DNA of 64,000 nucleotides from Clostridia bacterium (GCA_017462735.1 JAFTQO010000009.1:201553-265552), one strand, 5' to 3'; shown: positions 15,674 to 24,991, counted from the stretch's first letter. Translations and numbers: made by a program. Notes: generated from the letters alone by a model not told the origin.

Positions 15674-17479
15674 ATGACGGAACAAGAGAAGACCCAAGTA
15701 AAAAAGAAGAAAAAATTTATGAACAAAGAAAGGAAACGCCGCATTTTACCGTCGGTGTTGTTGGCGGTAGGGATTCCTTTGCTTATTTTTATCGTCATCC
15801 CGCTAGAACTTTGGTGTAACAATCTGGCGGAACTCAATTATCACATTACGGACGTATTGTTGCCGTTGATACTTTTGTTTTTTGCTGCCGCAATCCTCAT
15901 TTTCTCGGCATTGTTTTTTGTGCCGAAGACGGCGTATAGGGTACTGCGAGGCTTGGTTGTCGGCGGCGGATTGATGATTTTCTTGCAATCCAACTTTTTA
16001 AACGGTGAAGTGACGGGTCTGCTCGGTGACGATATCTACAAGGCGGTAGATTTGGTGGGTATGCCAATGGCAATTTTCAACGCGGTGATTTGGGTAGTAG
16101 TGATTGCGGGCTGTGTGGTCGCTTCCTTGCTTATCAAAAAGCAAAAAATCGTGCGTACCGTCTCTACCGTGATAGCGGCAATCCTGTGTTTTACGCAGGC
16201 GGTCGGGGTGGTTACCCCGCTGGTTTCCGCCGATTTTGCCGTCTTGGACAATAAGACGTACGAAGCCAAACTCAAAGAGGATCCTAATTATCAATACCAT
16301 ATTTTGAGCAATAAAAATATGACGACGTTGGCGACGGATAGGAACGTAGTCGTCTTTGTTATCGACAGATTTGACGAAATTTTGTATTGTCAACCCAACC
16401 TTGAGTATCTAAAAGAGAAGATGGACGGCTACGGAGGTTTTACCCATTTCAGCGATAATATTTCCCGCTACGGGCATACCTATCCCGCGCTTGCGCATAT
16501 GTTGACGGACGCGGACTTACAGTTGAACGAAAAGCGGTTAGACTTTTTCAAGCGCGCTTATACGCAAAATCAAACGTTGAGCAGATTAAAGGCGGAAGGA
16601 TATTCCGTCAACGTCTATACGGACGATTATTACGCCTACGACGACGCCTACTATTTTGCCGATTGGGTGGACAATGCTGAGTGGGTTTCGCCGGAGAGCG
16701 TATACCGCGAAATTGTCAGAGAAGAGACGCTGATAGGGAAGAATTTGGCGGTTGCGTTAACTCGTGTACTGCCGCACGCGTTAAAGGATATGGTGCCTGT
16801 CGTTTCTTCCGTTTCCCTCAATTCCAACGGAAAGATGACTAGTACGGAATTATCCGCACCTCGTACGTCTACCGATATGAAACAGGCATATGAAACGGTT
16901 GCGACAAAAGATTTTGTAAAAGCGGGGGAGAAGAAGTTTTCCTTAATACACCTCTCCGGCTGTCACGACGTGCCCTACGACGATAACTGGGAGACGGCGT
17001 CTGGTAGCGAAAGATCGAATATCCTCATTTCTTTAAAGAACAGTTTCAAGATTATCGACGAATATATCGCCGAGATGAAAAAAGCGGGCGTATACGATAA
17101 TTCGACGATTATTATCACGGGGGATCACGCGCACTCTATCGATAGCACGATTCCTATTAAGACGGCGAGGTTAACGGCGTTATTTGTCAAGCCTTCTACG
17201 GTGAGCAGCGGGGAAATGGCGACGAACGTGGCGCAGGTCTCGCACGAAAACTTGTGGGCGACCATTTTTAAGTCGGAAGAGATCGATTATGATACGGCGA
17301 CGTTTGGAGAATCGGTGTTCGATATAAGCGAGACGGAAATGCGCACTAGGACGTATTATTGGGAAATTGTACGCAAACCGTTTGTGCAAGAGACGTATAC
17401 GATTGTGGGCAAGGGTAGCGATTTTGCCAATTGGACGAAAATATCTGCTCGAACAGCAAACAAAAGTTTGTACGAATAA
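15674..17479 (+). CDS. LtaS-like membrane sulfatase-fold hydrolase/transferase, paralogue 2
   Basis: 601 residues, colinear with paralogue 1 over nearly its whole length. It lacks most of the acidic/low-complexity N-terminal tail and starts near the basic KKKKKFMNKERK segment common to both. It has about five membrane segments, then Thr269 (YGHTYPA) and Asp484-His485 (TGDHAH) in the hydrolase domain. An AAGGA site precedes the ATG. The pair probably arose by tandem duplication. Divergence is strongest in the region after the nucleophile (about 310-380), which may set substrate preference. Confidence 0.8.
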   Translation: MTEQEKTQVKKKKKFMNKERKRRILPSVLLAVGIPLLIFIVIPLELWCNNLAELNYHITDVLLPLILLFFAAAILIFSALFFVPKTAYRVLRGLVVGGGLMIFLQSNFLNGEVTGLLGDDIYKAVDLVGMPMAIFNAVIWVVVIAGCVVASLLIKKQKIVRTVSTVIAAILCFTQAVGVVTPLVSADFAVLDNKTYEAKLKEDPNYQYHILSNKNMTTLATDRNVVVFVIDRFDEILYCQPNLEYLKEKMDGYGGFTHFSDNISRYGHTYPALAHMLTDADLQLNEKRLDFFKRAYTQNQTLSRLKAEGYSVNVYTDDYYAYDDAYYFADWVDNAEWVSPESVYREIVREETLIGKNLAVALTRVLPHALKDMVPVVSSVSLNSNGKMTSTELSAPRTSTDMKQAYETVATKDFVKAGEKKFSLIHLSGCHDVPYDDNWETASGSERSNILISLKNSFKIIDEYIAEMKKAGVYDNSTIIITGDHAHSIDSTIPIKTARLTALFVKPSTVSSGEMATNVAQVSHENLWATIFKSEEIDYDTATFGESVFDISETEMRTRTYYWEIVRKPFVQETYTIVGKGSDFANWTKISARTANKSLYE

Positions 17480-17523
17480 TCGCCAAAAAACAGAAAAATG
17501 CTAAAAATTGCAAAAATTACAAG

Positions 17524-17558
17524 AAAAAACCGTTTCTTTTGGGAAGCGGTTTTTTTTA
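17524..17558 (+). terminator. Terminator of the LtaS-like pair
   Basis: Stem AAAAAACCGTTTC/GAAGCGGTTTTTT with a T8 run. Confidence 0.8.
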
Positions 17559-17566
17559 AGCCCCTT

Positions 17567-17601
17567 TATTTATTTGACAAAATAAATAGTTTTGCTATAA
17601 T
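17567..17601 (+). promoter_or_regulatory. Promoter with palindromic operator, copy 2
   Basis: TTGACA (17574-17579), 16-bp spacer, TGC, TATAAT (17596-17601). Palindrome TATTTATTT-GACA-AAATAAATA (17567-17588) matches the copy at 13592. The leader to the next start codon is about 90 nt and contains a small GCGCACGTGC palindrome. Confidence 0.75.
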
Positions 17602-17692
17602 GGTATAAGGGATATGTTAGAATATCTCGAAAAGGGAACGTGAAAAGCGCACGTGCAAAACGTGCGGCTACGGATTACCAGAGGAAAAAATT

Positions 17693-19801
17693 ATGGATCA
17701 AGTTTTGTATTATATTTGTTTGCCGTTTGGGTATTTACTCAAATGGTGTCATATGTTGGTCGGCAACTACGGGGTCGCAATATTGCTGTTTACGTTGGCG
17801 ACGAAACTGTTGTTGTTCCCGTTGTCCATATGGATACAGAAAAACTCTATTCAAATGGTCAAGATTCAGCCTGAAGTCAACTTTTTAAAAGCCAAACTGA
17901 TGGGCAACAACGAGGCGATTGCAGAAGAGACCGCAAAACTCTACAAACGGGAAAAATATCATCCTATGTTATCGTTGATTCCTCTGCTTTTGCAAATTTT
18001 GTTATTGCTGATCGTAGTGGACATCATCTACAACCCGATGACCTATTTGTTCGGTACTTCCGATGCCGTCGCGGCGGAGTTTGGGAAGTTCCTTAACGTG
18101 AATATGGAAGAATCGGGGTGGCAAATTGCCGTCGTCGACGCGATTAAGAGCGGTAAAATCACGGCAGGAATGCAAGTCGGTACGTTAGACGCCGCCGTTG
18201 TTAGCGAGGTCATTGCTCAAGCACAAGGGCTGAATATGGGTTTCCTCGGCATCAACTTGTCCGTTGTGCCCGCAGTCGCGTGGGGGATTTATATCTTAGT
18301 GCCGTTGCTTGCAGGGTTTTCCTCTTGGGTGCTTTGCTTTACGCAAAACAAAGCCAACGTTATCCAACACGAACAGAGCAAAATTAATCAGTACGGCTTG
18401 ATGATTTTCAGCGTCGGGTTGTCCTTATATTTAGGGTTGTTCGTACCTGCGGGTATTGCTTATTATTGGATCCTCGGCAACCTCTTCTCCGTCGGGCAGA
18501 TGTATCTTCTCAACCTGATGATTAACCCGAAGAAATACGTCGATTACGAGGCGTTGGAAGAAAGCCGTAAGGCGCTTGCCGACGCAAAGGCTTTCGGGGC
18601 GGAAGAGAAGACGGAGAGATACCGCGAAAACAAAAAACGGGAAAAAGCGGACTACAAACGCTTTAAAAACGTCGCGAACAAACACATCGTGTTCTATTCG
18701 GAAAAGAGCGGGTTTTATAAGTACTACCAAGCAATTATCGAAAACTTACTCAAAAAGTCCAATCTCGTTATCCACTACGTGACCAACGACCCGGACGACG
18801 CTATCTTTAAAAAGGCGGAAGAAGAACCGAGAATCAAAGCGTACTATATCAGTTTGAAAAAGACGGCGATGCTGATGATGATGTTGTCTACGGATATTTA
18901 CGTGATGAGTACGCCTGACCTTGATAAGTTCTACTTGAAGAGGTCGTTTATCAAAAAGGATATCGAATATATCTACGTACCGCACGATATGATGAGCGTG
19001 CATATGGGCTTTAGAGAGGGGGCGTTCGACGCCTTCGACACCATCTTCTGCACGGGACCTCATACGGTTGCAGAGTTGCGCGAGGTGGAAAGGGTATACC
19101 AATTGAAAGCCAAAAACTTGGTGGAATTCGGCTATCCTCTCGCCGACTTCTTGGATGAGGCAGGTAGAAAAGCGAACGAAACGAAGGTGCCTAGCGAAAA
19201 GAAAGAAATCTTGATAGCACCCTCATGGCAAGAGGACAACTTGCTTGACTCCTGCGTAGACAAACTCATCGAAAAACTGCTTTCGGATAAGCGCCACATC
19301 ACGGTGCGTCCTCATCCGGAATACGCAAAGCGTTATGCAATGAAACTCAACCAATTGGTGGAAAAATACAAAGATTACGACGAAAGCCAGTTGTCCTTTG
19401 AGTTGGACTTTTCGACCAACAAATCTTTGTATACAGCCGACGTGCTCATTACCGACTGGTCGGGCGTTGCGCCGGAATTCTGTTTTGCCACCAAGCGTCC
19501 TGCCGTGTTTGTCAATACGCAAATCAAGTGCTGCAATCCCAACTGGCAAAAAATCGATATGACACCCGTAGAAATTTCCCTGCGTGACGAAATTGGGATT
19601 TCGGTGGATAAAGAGGACTTGGATAATATCTCCGAGAAACTGGAAGAACTCTTCCAAAACTCTGAAAAATACGCCGAAACGATACAGACAAAATTCGACG
19701 CTTTCCTCTTCAACCACAACCGTGCGGGAGAAGTGGGTGCGAAGTATATTTTGAAACAATTAGTACAAAAAGCAAAAGAAAGAAAAGAAAAAGGAGAATA
19801 A
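17693..19801 (+). CDS. YidC/Oxa1 insertase fused to CDP-glycerol glycerophosphotransferase-like domain
   Basis: 702 residues. Residues 1-290 are YidC-like: TM1 region (YGVAILLFTLATKLLLFPLSI), IPLLLQILLLLIVVDIIYNP, a variable outer loop, then GLFVPAGIAYYWILGNLFSVGQ. A basic/acidic helical linker (290-328) leads to a GT-B-type domain resembling TagF/TagB glycerophosphotransferases (329-695), with VRPHPEY (Arg539-His541) and LITDWSGVAPEF (Asp588). Such enzymes polymerise glycerol- or ribitol-phosphate from CDP-activated donors. There is no stop or frameshift between domains. The fusion would tether a polymerase to a membrane insertase-like scaffold. The usual YidC role may be lost, retained or repurposed. 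Confidence 0.85.
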   Translation: MDQVLYYICLPFGYLLKWCHMLVGNYGVAILLFTLATKLLLFPLSIWIQKNSIQMVKIQPEVNFLKAKLMGNNEAIAEETAKLYKREKYHPMLSLIPLLLQILLLLIVVDIIYNPMTYLFGTSDAVAAEFGKFLNVNMEESGWQIAVVDAIKSGKITAGMQVGTLDAAVVSEVIAQAQGLNMGFLGINLSVVPAVAWGIYILVPLLAGFSSWVLCFTQNKANVIQHEQSKINQYGLMIFSVGLSLYLGLFVPAGIAYYWILGNLFSVGQMYLLNLMINPKKYVDYEALEESRKALADAKAFGAEEKTERYRENKKREKADYKRFKNVANKHIVFYSEKSGFYKYYQAIIENLLKKSNLVIHYVTNDPDDAIFKKAEEEPRIKAYYISLKKTAMLMMMLSTDIYVMSTPDLDKFYLKRSFIKKDIEYIYVPHDMMSVHMGFREGAFDAFDTIFCTGPHTVAELREVERVYQLKAKNLVEFGYPLADFLDEAGRKANETKVPSEKKEILIAPSWQEDNLLDSCVDKLIEKLLSDKRHITVRPHPEYAKRYAMKLNQLVEKYKDYDESQLSFELDFSTNKSLYTADVLITDWSGVAPEFCFATKRPAVFVNTQIKCCNPNWQKIDMTPVEISLRDEIGISVDKEDLDNISEKLEELFQNSEKYAETIQTKFDAFLFNHNRAGEVGAKYILKQLVQKAKERKEKGE

Positions 19802-19804
19802 ACT

Positions 19805-20020
19805 ATGTTGACCAATTTACTGTATATCGACCCTGCTGCAACTTCCGTTTTGATTACCTCTATTTCAGCGATAGTCGTTGCCCTCGGCGCAACCTTCGTT
19901 ATCCTTTGGCATAAGGCAAAGAAAAAGGTTTGCAAGACGTTGCATATCGACGAAAACGCGCATAAAGAAGTAGAGGAAGAAATCGCTTTGACGGAAGAAG
20001 ACGACGAAGACGACGAATAA
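19805..20020 (+). CDS. Small single-pass membrane protein with acidic tail
   Basis: 71 residues: one membrane segment (about 13-40, ATSVLITSISAIVVALGATFVIL), a basic juxtamembrane patch (KAKKKVCK), and a strongly acidic C-terminal tail (EEEIALTEEDDEDDE). It has an AGGAG site and starts three bases after the YidC-fusion stop, so it is in the same operon and is a candidate partner subunit. The family is not recognised. Confidence 0.7.
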   Translation: MLTNLLYIDPAATSVLITSISAIVVALGATFVILWHKAKKKVCKTLHIDENAHKEVEEEIALTEEDDEDDE

Positions 20021-20062
20021 TTAATTCAAGAAAGTTACGTTTTACAAAGAAGGAGAAAGATT

Positions 20063-21313
20063 ATGATTGATATGTCTTTGATCAAAAAGACCGACCCCGA
20101 AGTTTACGCAGCGATGAACGACGAACTTTGCCGTCAACGCGACAATATCGAACTCATCGCTAGTGAAAATATGGTTTCCCCTGCCGTGATGGCGGCGATG
20201 GGTTCCCACCTCACCAACAAATACGCAGAAGGTTTGCCCGGTAAACGTTACTATGGCGGTTGCCAATACGTCGACGTAGTCGAAAACTTGGCGAGAGATA
20301 GGATTAAAGAGTTGTTCGGTTGCGACCATTGCAACGTACAACCTCACAGCGGCGCGCAAGCCAACCTCGCGGTGTACTTTGCTATGCTCAAGCCCGGCGA
20401 TACGGTCATGGGTATGAACCTTTCCCACGGCGGTCACTTGACGCACGGCTCTCCCGTCAATATGTCGGGTATGTATTTCAATTTCGTAGCGTACGGCGTT
20501 TCTCCCGAAACGGAAACGATTGACTACGACGAAATGGAAAGAATCGCGGTAGAGTGCCAACCTAAGATGATCGTATCGGGCGCTAGCGCATATCCTCGCG
20601 TCATCGACTTTAAGCGTATCCGCGAGATTTGCGACAAGGTCGGTGCCTATATGATGGTGGACATTGCTCACATCGCAGGGCTTGTTGTCGCGGGCGAACA
20701 TCCTTCCCCCGTCCCTTACGCAGACTTTGTGACGACGACCACGCACAAGACGCTTAGAGGCCCTCGTGGCGGCGTTATTATGTGCAAGGCAGAGTATCAA
20801 AAACAAATCGACAAAGCGGTATTCCCCGGCAACCAAGGCGGTCCTTTGATGCACGTCATCGCGGCGAAAGCGGTGGCTTTCAAAGAAGCGCTTTCCGACG
20901 AGTTTAAGGCATATCAGCGCCAAATCGTCCTCAACGCGGCGGCTATGGCAGACGAGTTTAAAAAGTGCGGCGTTCGTCTCGTTTCGGACGGCACGGACAA
21001 CCACTTGATGCTCGTGGACCTTCGCGGCACGGATATTACGGGTAAGGATCTTGAACGGATGCTCGACGAAGTGCATATCACCGCTAACAAGAACACGATT
21101 CCCTTTGAGACGACCTCTCCCTTCATTACGAGCGGTGTGCGTATCGGTACGCCTGCCGTGACGTCGCGTGGCTTTAAGGAAGAAGACTGCCGTTTGGTGG
21201 CACGTCTCGTTGCCCGCGTTATCAAGGAAAAAGAGGCTTGTTTCGACGAAGTAAAAGCGGAAGTCAAGGCCCTTTGCAAAAAATTCCCCGTCTACGCTAA
21301 CGACATTTTATAA
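20063..21313 (+). CDS. glyA: Serine hydroxymethyltransferase
   Basis: 416 residues, normal length. It interconverts serine and glycine with tetrahydrofolate, using PLP. The PLP lysine is K229 in [14 protein letters not shown]. Other hallmarks are the N-terminal [29 protein letters not shown], and the C-terminal [14 protein letters not shown]. It has an AAGGAGAAAG site. It is 42 bp after the small membrane-protein gene with no terminator between, so it may be partly cotranscribed with the YidC-fusion operon. Confidence 0.98.
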   Translation: MIDMSLIKKTDPEVYAAMNDELCRQRDNIELIASENMVSPAVMAAMGSHLTNKYAEGLPGKRYYGGCQYVDVVENLARDRIKELFGCDHCNVQPHSGAQANLAVYFAMLKPGDTVMGMNLSHGGHLTHGSPVNMSGMYFNFVAYGVSPETETIDYDEMERIAVECQPKMIVSGASAYPRVIDFKRIREICDKVGAYMMVDIAHIAGLVVAGEHPSPVPYADFVTTTTHKTLRGPRGGVIMCKAEYQKQIDKAVFPGNQGGPLMHVIAAKAVAFKEALSDEFKAYQRQIVLNAAAMADEFKKCGVRLVSDGTDNHLMLVDLRGTDITGKDLERMLDEVHITANKNTIPFETTSPFITSGVRIGTPAVTSRGFKEEDCRLVARLVARVIKEKEACFDEVKAEVKALCKKFPVYANDIL

Positions 21314-21329
21314 TTGTTGACAAAGACAA

Positions 21330-21361
21330 ATAAAAACGGACTGCTTATGGCGGTCCGTTTT
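21330..21361 (+). terminator. glyA terminator
   Basis: Stem AAAACGGAC/GTCCGTTTT. Confidence 0.75.
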
Positions 21362-21390
21362 GCGTTATAAAGAAAATTTTTGTAAAAGTA

Positions 21391-21419
21391 TTGACAATAT
21401 ACGTGTATTAATTTATAAT
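21391..21419 (+). promoter_or_regulatory. Promoter of the membrane-protein gene at 21440
   Basis: TTGACA, 17 bp, TATAAT: a perfect consensus match. Confidence 0.75.
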
Positions 21420-21439
21420 GAAAGAAAAAGGAGGCGCCT

Positions 21440-21934
21440 GTGAGAGATACAATTAAACACGACGTGTATGGCTATATTACGTACGACGAGAGTTTTTGGT
21501 CGGGTAAATGTACGGTACAGTTTGACGGGCAATATTTGGAAAAAACGGGCAAAAAGACCTTTGTAAAACAGACGGAGGACGGGGTAATCAACGTCGCCGT
21601 AAAAGGCAACTTTATCACAGGGGTAAAACTTGTTATCAACGGTGAAGAATTGCAAGTCGTACCTGCTATTAAGTGGTACGAGGTGGTGCTTTCTGCCGCT
21701 ATCTTTGTATTGATTTTAGTATGGGGTAATAACGTAGCATTGTGTAGCGTCGTGCCTGTCGTAGGTGGCGCTATTGGCGGCTTTATCAGCGCTTTGTTTG
21801 CGGTGCTTAATGTAATTATCGTTAAGAGGATAAAGAATGTTTGGTTGAAAATCCTCGTCTCGCTGGGGATGATGGGGCTGACGTTCTTGTTGTGTTATTT
21901 GGGCGCGCTGGTATTTCTTAGTTCGGTTGCATAA
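21440..21934 (+). CDS. Membrane protein of unknown function
   Basis: 164 residues. The first 75 or so are soluble and beta-rich (YITYDESFWSGKCTVQFDG..), followed by about three membrane segments (80-160) with a Gly-rich loop (PVVGGAIGGFISALFAV). The GTG start at 21440 is well supported by AGGAGG six bases upstream. It is monocistronic, with its own consensus promoter and a terminator shared with the convergent ABC-F gene. No family recognised. Confidence 0.7.
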   Translation: MRDTIKHDVYGYITYDESFWSGKCTVQFDGQYLEKTGKKTFVKQTEDGVINVAVKGNFITGVKLVINGEELQVVPAIKWYEVVLSAAIFVLILVWGNNVALCSVVPVVGGAIGGFISALFAVLNVIIVKRIKNVWLKILVSLGMMGLTFLLCYLGALVFLSSVA

Positions 21935-21940
21935 AATTAT

Positions 21941-21973
21941 AAAAAAAGACTGCTAACGGAGCAGTCTTTTTTT
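21941..21973. terminator. Bidirectional terminator
   Basis: Stem AAAAAGACTGCT/AGCAGTCTTTTT between convergent genes, with T-runs on both strands. Confidence 0.9.
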
Positions 21974-21980
21974 ATGGGTT

Positions 21981-23855
21981 TTACAGCAAAGTTTCGTATT
22001 CTTCGTACAGGGCGTCGAGCGAATTTTTAATTTCTTCCAGGCGGTTGCACCTTTGCGAAAGTAGGGTAAAATCGCTAGAGACTTCGGGCTTTGCGAGATC
22101 CTCGTTGATTGCGTTTTCTTCCTCTTCCAAAGCGGTAATTTGCTTTTCGATTTGTTTTATTCTCGTTTGTCTTCGAGCCTCTTGCGCCCTTTCATCTTTG
22201 CCCCTGTACCCCGTGTTTTTTTGGACGGTGGGGGCAGGTACGGGTTTAATTTCCTCTTTTTTTGCTTGTTTTTGGGTTAAGAACTCGTCGTATCCGCAAG
22301 GGAATACCGTCAACTTGCCTTTTTCTAATTCCAGTATTTTTCCCGCCAAAGCGTTGATAAAATATCTGTCGTGGGAGACGAAAATCAGCGTCCCATCAAA
22401 GGCTTTTAACGCCTCTTCGAGGCTTTCTCTTGCCGCAAGGTCAAGGTGGTTGGTGGGCTCGTCTAAGATAAGCACGTTGCCTTCTTCTCCTTCCAAAAGG
22501 GCAAGGGAAAGTTTCACCTTTTCGCCGCCCGAAAGGGAGGCGTTTTTCTTGAAGATGTCCTCTTCCTTTAAGCCGACCCTAGCAAGCAAAGCGCGCGCTT
22601 CGGTCTGTCCCCATAAGACGTGTTTTTCCCAAAGTTCTTCCAAGGGCGTTTTGTCGGGGGAAAGGTTTGCCATTTCTTGATCAAAGTTGGCAAGACGGAC
22701 GTAGCGCCCCCATTTGACGGCAGGGTTTTTGCCTGCAATCAGCGTCTTTAAAAGAGAACTTTTTCCCGTGCCGTTTTCCCCGACGACGGCGCATTTTTCT
22801 CCTCGCCGTATCTCTAAGGAAACGTTTTCTAGCAAAGTCTTTTCTCCCGCCGTTAGCCGTAAGTTGTCCACCTGTAAGGTAAGTTCAGCAGGGCGATTTT
22901 CAAAAGAAAAGGTGAATTTTGGCGGGGTAGGAGGCAAGGGCGGCTTTTCTATCAACGTCATTTTTTCCAACTTTTTGATTCTGTCCTGCGCCGATTTTGC
23001 TTTGCTTGCTTTGTACAAGTTCCTGTCGACAAAGTCTTGCAGGTGCGCCCGTTCCTCTTGTTGCTTTTCGTATTCCTTTAAAAGGTGGGCGGTCTTTTCC
23101 GCTTTTAATACCTTGTATTTCGTGTAGTTGCCTTTGAAGACGGAGAGTCGTTTGTTTTCAATTTCAAAAATCGTGCGTACCGTCTTATCCAAAAAATATC
23201 TGTCGTGAGAAACGAGCAAAATCGCGCCTTTGTAGGAGGTCAAATATTCTTCCAGCCAAAACAAAGTTTTGACGTCGAGGTGATTGGTCGGCTCGTCTAA
23301 GATGAGCAGATCGGGGGCTTTGAGGAGCAGTTTGCAAAGATTCAGCCTCGTCTTTTCTCCGCCTGAAAGGGTGGCGACGTTTTGATGGTAGGCATTTTCA
23401 AAGCCCATCCCGTTGAGGACGGTGCGGACGCGTATTTCGTAGGTGTAACTATCTCGCGCGGCAATTTTTTTGTTGAGATATTCGTAGCGGGCGGAGAGTG
23501 CGGTAAAGGCTTGCGTGCCCTCATTTGCAAGGGCGATTTCCAATTCGACTTTTCGCAACTCTTCTATGGCTTTTTTGTCCTCGTCAAAGACGGCGAGCAT
23601 CTCTTCCAAAACGGTGTTTTTGCCATCGTATCCGCCGCTTTGTGCAAGGTAGCCTACGGAGATGCCGTTTTTGACAAACAGGCTACCCGTGTTCGGGACA
23701 AGCGCGCCTAAAATCAACTTTAAAAGGGTGGTTTTTCCCTCGCCGTTGCCGCCGATAAGCCCGACCCTGTCCCCCTCGTTTATACTAAAACAAACGCTTT
23801 CCAAAAGCGTTTCGTCGAGATATCCGAAGGATAAGTTTTTTGCGTCAATCAACAT
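21981..23855 (-). CDS. ABC-F family ATPase (ribosome-associated type)
   Basis: 624 residues from the ATG at 23855, preceded by a GGGTGGG site. It has two ABC domains without membrane segments: Walker A GGNGEGKTT and GENGTGKSS, signatures LSGGEKTRL and LSGGEKVKL, Walker B ILDEPTNHLD twice. They are joined by a charged PtIM-type linker. A C-terminal coiled coil follows (RQTRIKQIEKQITALEEE.., about 555-624), as in YfmR/Uup-type proteins. These resolve stalled or poorly translating ribosomes; some confer ribosome-drug resistance. Nothing in the linker identifies a resistance subtype. Confidence 0.93.
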   Translation of the reverse strand: MLIDAKNLSFGYLDETLLESVCFSINEGDRVGLIGGNGEGKTTLLKLILGALVPNTGSLFVKNGISVGYLAQSGGYDGKNTVLEEMLAVFDEDKKAIEELRKVELEIALANEGTQAFTALSARYEYLNKKIAARDSYTYEIRVRTVLNGMGFENAYHQNVATLSGGEKTRLNLCKLLLKAPDLLILDEPTNHLDVKTLFWLEEYLTSYKGAILLVSHDRYFLDKTVRTIFEIENKRLSVFKGNYTKYKVLKAEKTAHLLKEYEKQQEERAHLQDFVDRNLYKASKAKSAQDRIKKLEKMTLIEKPPLPPTPPKFTFSFENRPAELTLQVDNLRLTAGEKTLLENVSLEIRRGEKCAVVGENGTGKSSLLKTLIAGKNPAVKWGRYVRLANFDQEMANLSPDKTPLEELWEKHVLWGQTEARALLARVGLKEEDIFKKNASLSGGEKVKLSLALLEGEEGNVLILDEPTNHLDLAARESLEEALKAFDGTLIFVSHDRYFINALAGKILELEKGKLTVFPCGYDEFLTQKQAKKEEIKPVPAPTVQKNTGYRGKDERAQEARRQTRIKQIEKQITALEEEENAINEDLAKPEVSSDFTLLSQRCNRLEEIKNSLDALYEEYETLL

Positions 23856-23975
23856 ATGTCCCACCCCGCAATTTGGTGTAAAAAGCAGATTTTTCGCGCA
23901 ACTTGCGGCAAAGGGCATATGCGGATAAAGGCATATGCGTATACGCGGCTAACATTACGCGCAAACTGCCGATAT

Positions 23976-24098
23976 ATGGCGAAAAGAGAAGTTTATTTAC
24001 AAAGAATCCGCCGCTGGGAAGAGGAACTTTCCTACGCTTCCCCAAAACGCGCGGCAACGTTGACGGGCAAAATCGCCCGTTTGAAAACAAGAATTTAA
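23976..24098 (+). CDS. Possible small basic protein (40 residues)
   Basis: MAKREVYLQRIRRW.. to the stop at 24098: an amphipathic helical, Arg/Lys-rich ORF between the ABC-F gene (divergent) and the PflX-like gene (convergent, sharing 4 bp at the stops). The composition looks protein-like and the end abuts its neighbour neatly. There is no ribosome binding site before the ATG, so it may be chance. Confidence 0.3.
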   Translation: MAKREVYLQRIRRWEEELSYASPKRAATLTGKIARLKTRI

Positions 24099-24985
24099 AA
24101 ATCCCATTGCGGGATATATTTTTCCCCTTTAGAGGTGCGTTCTTGTGCGAACAGATTTTTTATCCCCAACTCCTCGGCGTAAGAAAGGACGGCGTCGTAC
24201 TCCCTTGCCGTAATTCCGCGGGTAAGTTCGGGGAATTTAGAGAGGTCGCCGAAAGGGGTGTATTGGCTCATAAGGCTAAGATACCCCTTTTCGCCGACGT
24301 TTTTTGCAAACCAGCGCAAGATCGCCTTGCTGTCGCTTGTGCAAAGGGGCATCACGAGATGCCTGAGGATAAACCCCGAGGTCATCTTCCCGTCCGTGGT
24401 CATTCGCAAAGGCTTTTTCGACATAAACAGCAGCGCTTCTTCCGCGATGTCGAAATAATCTTCTTTACCTAAATAACGCTTGGATAGCAGGGAGGAATAA
24501 AACTTGCAGTCGGGCAGATAAATATCGACGTATTTATCAATTTCTTCTAAGGAAGATACTTTGTCGTAGCCGCCGCTGTTATAGACGATAGGAAGCGAGG
24601 GACGGTAAATTTCCAGCGCTTCGCAAAGATAAGGGATCACGTGAGAGGGGGTGACGAAAGAGATATTGTCCGCATCCTTTTCCTCTAACTCTTTAAAAAT
24701 ATCCGTCAGTTCCTTTGGCGTGATTCTTTTGCCGCGTTTAGCGCGTGAAACCTCGTAGTTTTGGCAGTAGGGGCAGCGCAGATTGCACCCGCCGAAAAAG
24801 ATAGTGCCGCTACCTTTTTGAAAGGAAATGCACGGCTCTTCAAAAGGATGCAGATAGTATTTTGCGATAGTCAGGCCGTCGACGCCGCACGCGCCTATAC
24901 CCGTCCGCCTGTCTGCGCCGCACTCGACGGGACAAAACTTGCAGTTTTGCAATAAAGTTTCCCTGTTTTTCGACAAAATACTCAT
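24095..24985 (-). CDS. Radical SAM protein, PflX-like
   Basis: 296 residues. The radical SAM cluster motif is GGCNLRCPYCQN (CxxxCxxC) at about residue 67. An N-terminal Cys-rich stretch (CKFCPVECGADRRTG..CGV) is typical of the PflX/COG1313 group related to pyruvate-formate-lyase activases. The substrate is unknown; no glycyl-radical enzyme lies nearby. The start ATG at 24985 lies exactly six bases after an extended -10 box (TGCTATAAT) with a TTGCAA -35 at 17 bp and has no Shine-Dalgarno: a leaderless candidate. Confidence 0.85.
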   Translation of the reverse strand: MSILSKNRETLLQNCKFCPVECGADRRTGIGACGVDGLTIAKYYLHPFEEPCISFQKGSGTIFFGGCNLRCPYCQNYEVSRAKRGKRITPKELTDIFKELEEKDADNISFVTPSHVIPYLCEALEIYRPSLPIVYNSGGYDKVSSLEEIDKYVDIYLPDCKFYSSLLSKRYLGKEDYFDIAEEALLFMSKKPLRMTTDGKMTSGFILRHLVMPLCTSDSKAILRWFAKNVGEKGYLSLMSQYTPFGDLSKFPELTRGITAREYDAVLSYAEELGIKNLFAQERTSKGEKYIPQWDF

Positions 24986-24991
24986 AGCGGT

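Noticed and set aside
15506-15837. Long minus-strand ORFs opposite the LtaS-like genes, glnA, glyA, secA and tkt
   Set aside because: Shadows created by codon bias of the real plus- or minus-strand genes; low-complexity or His/Arg-rich products without ribosome binding sites.
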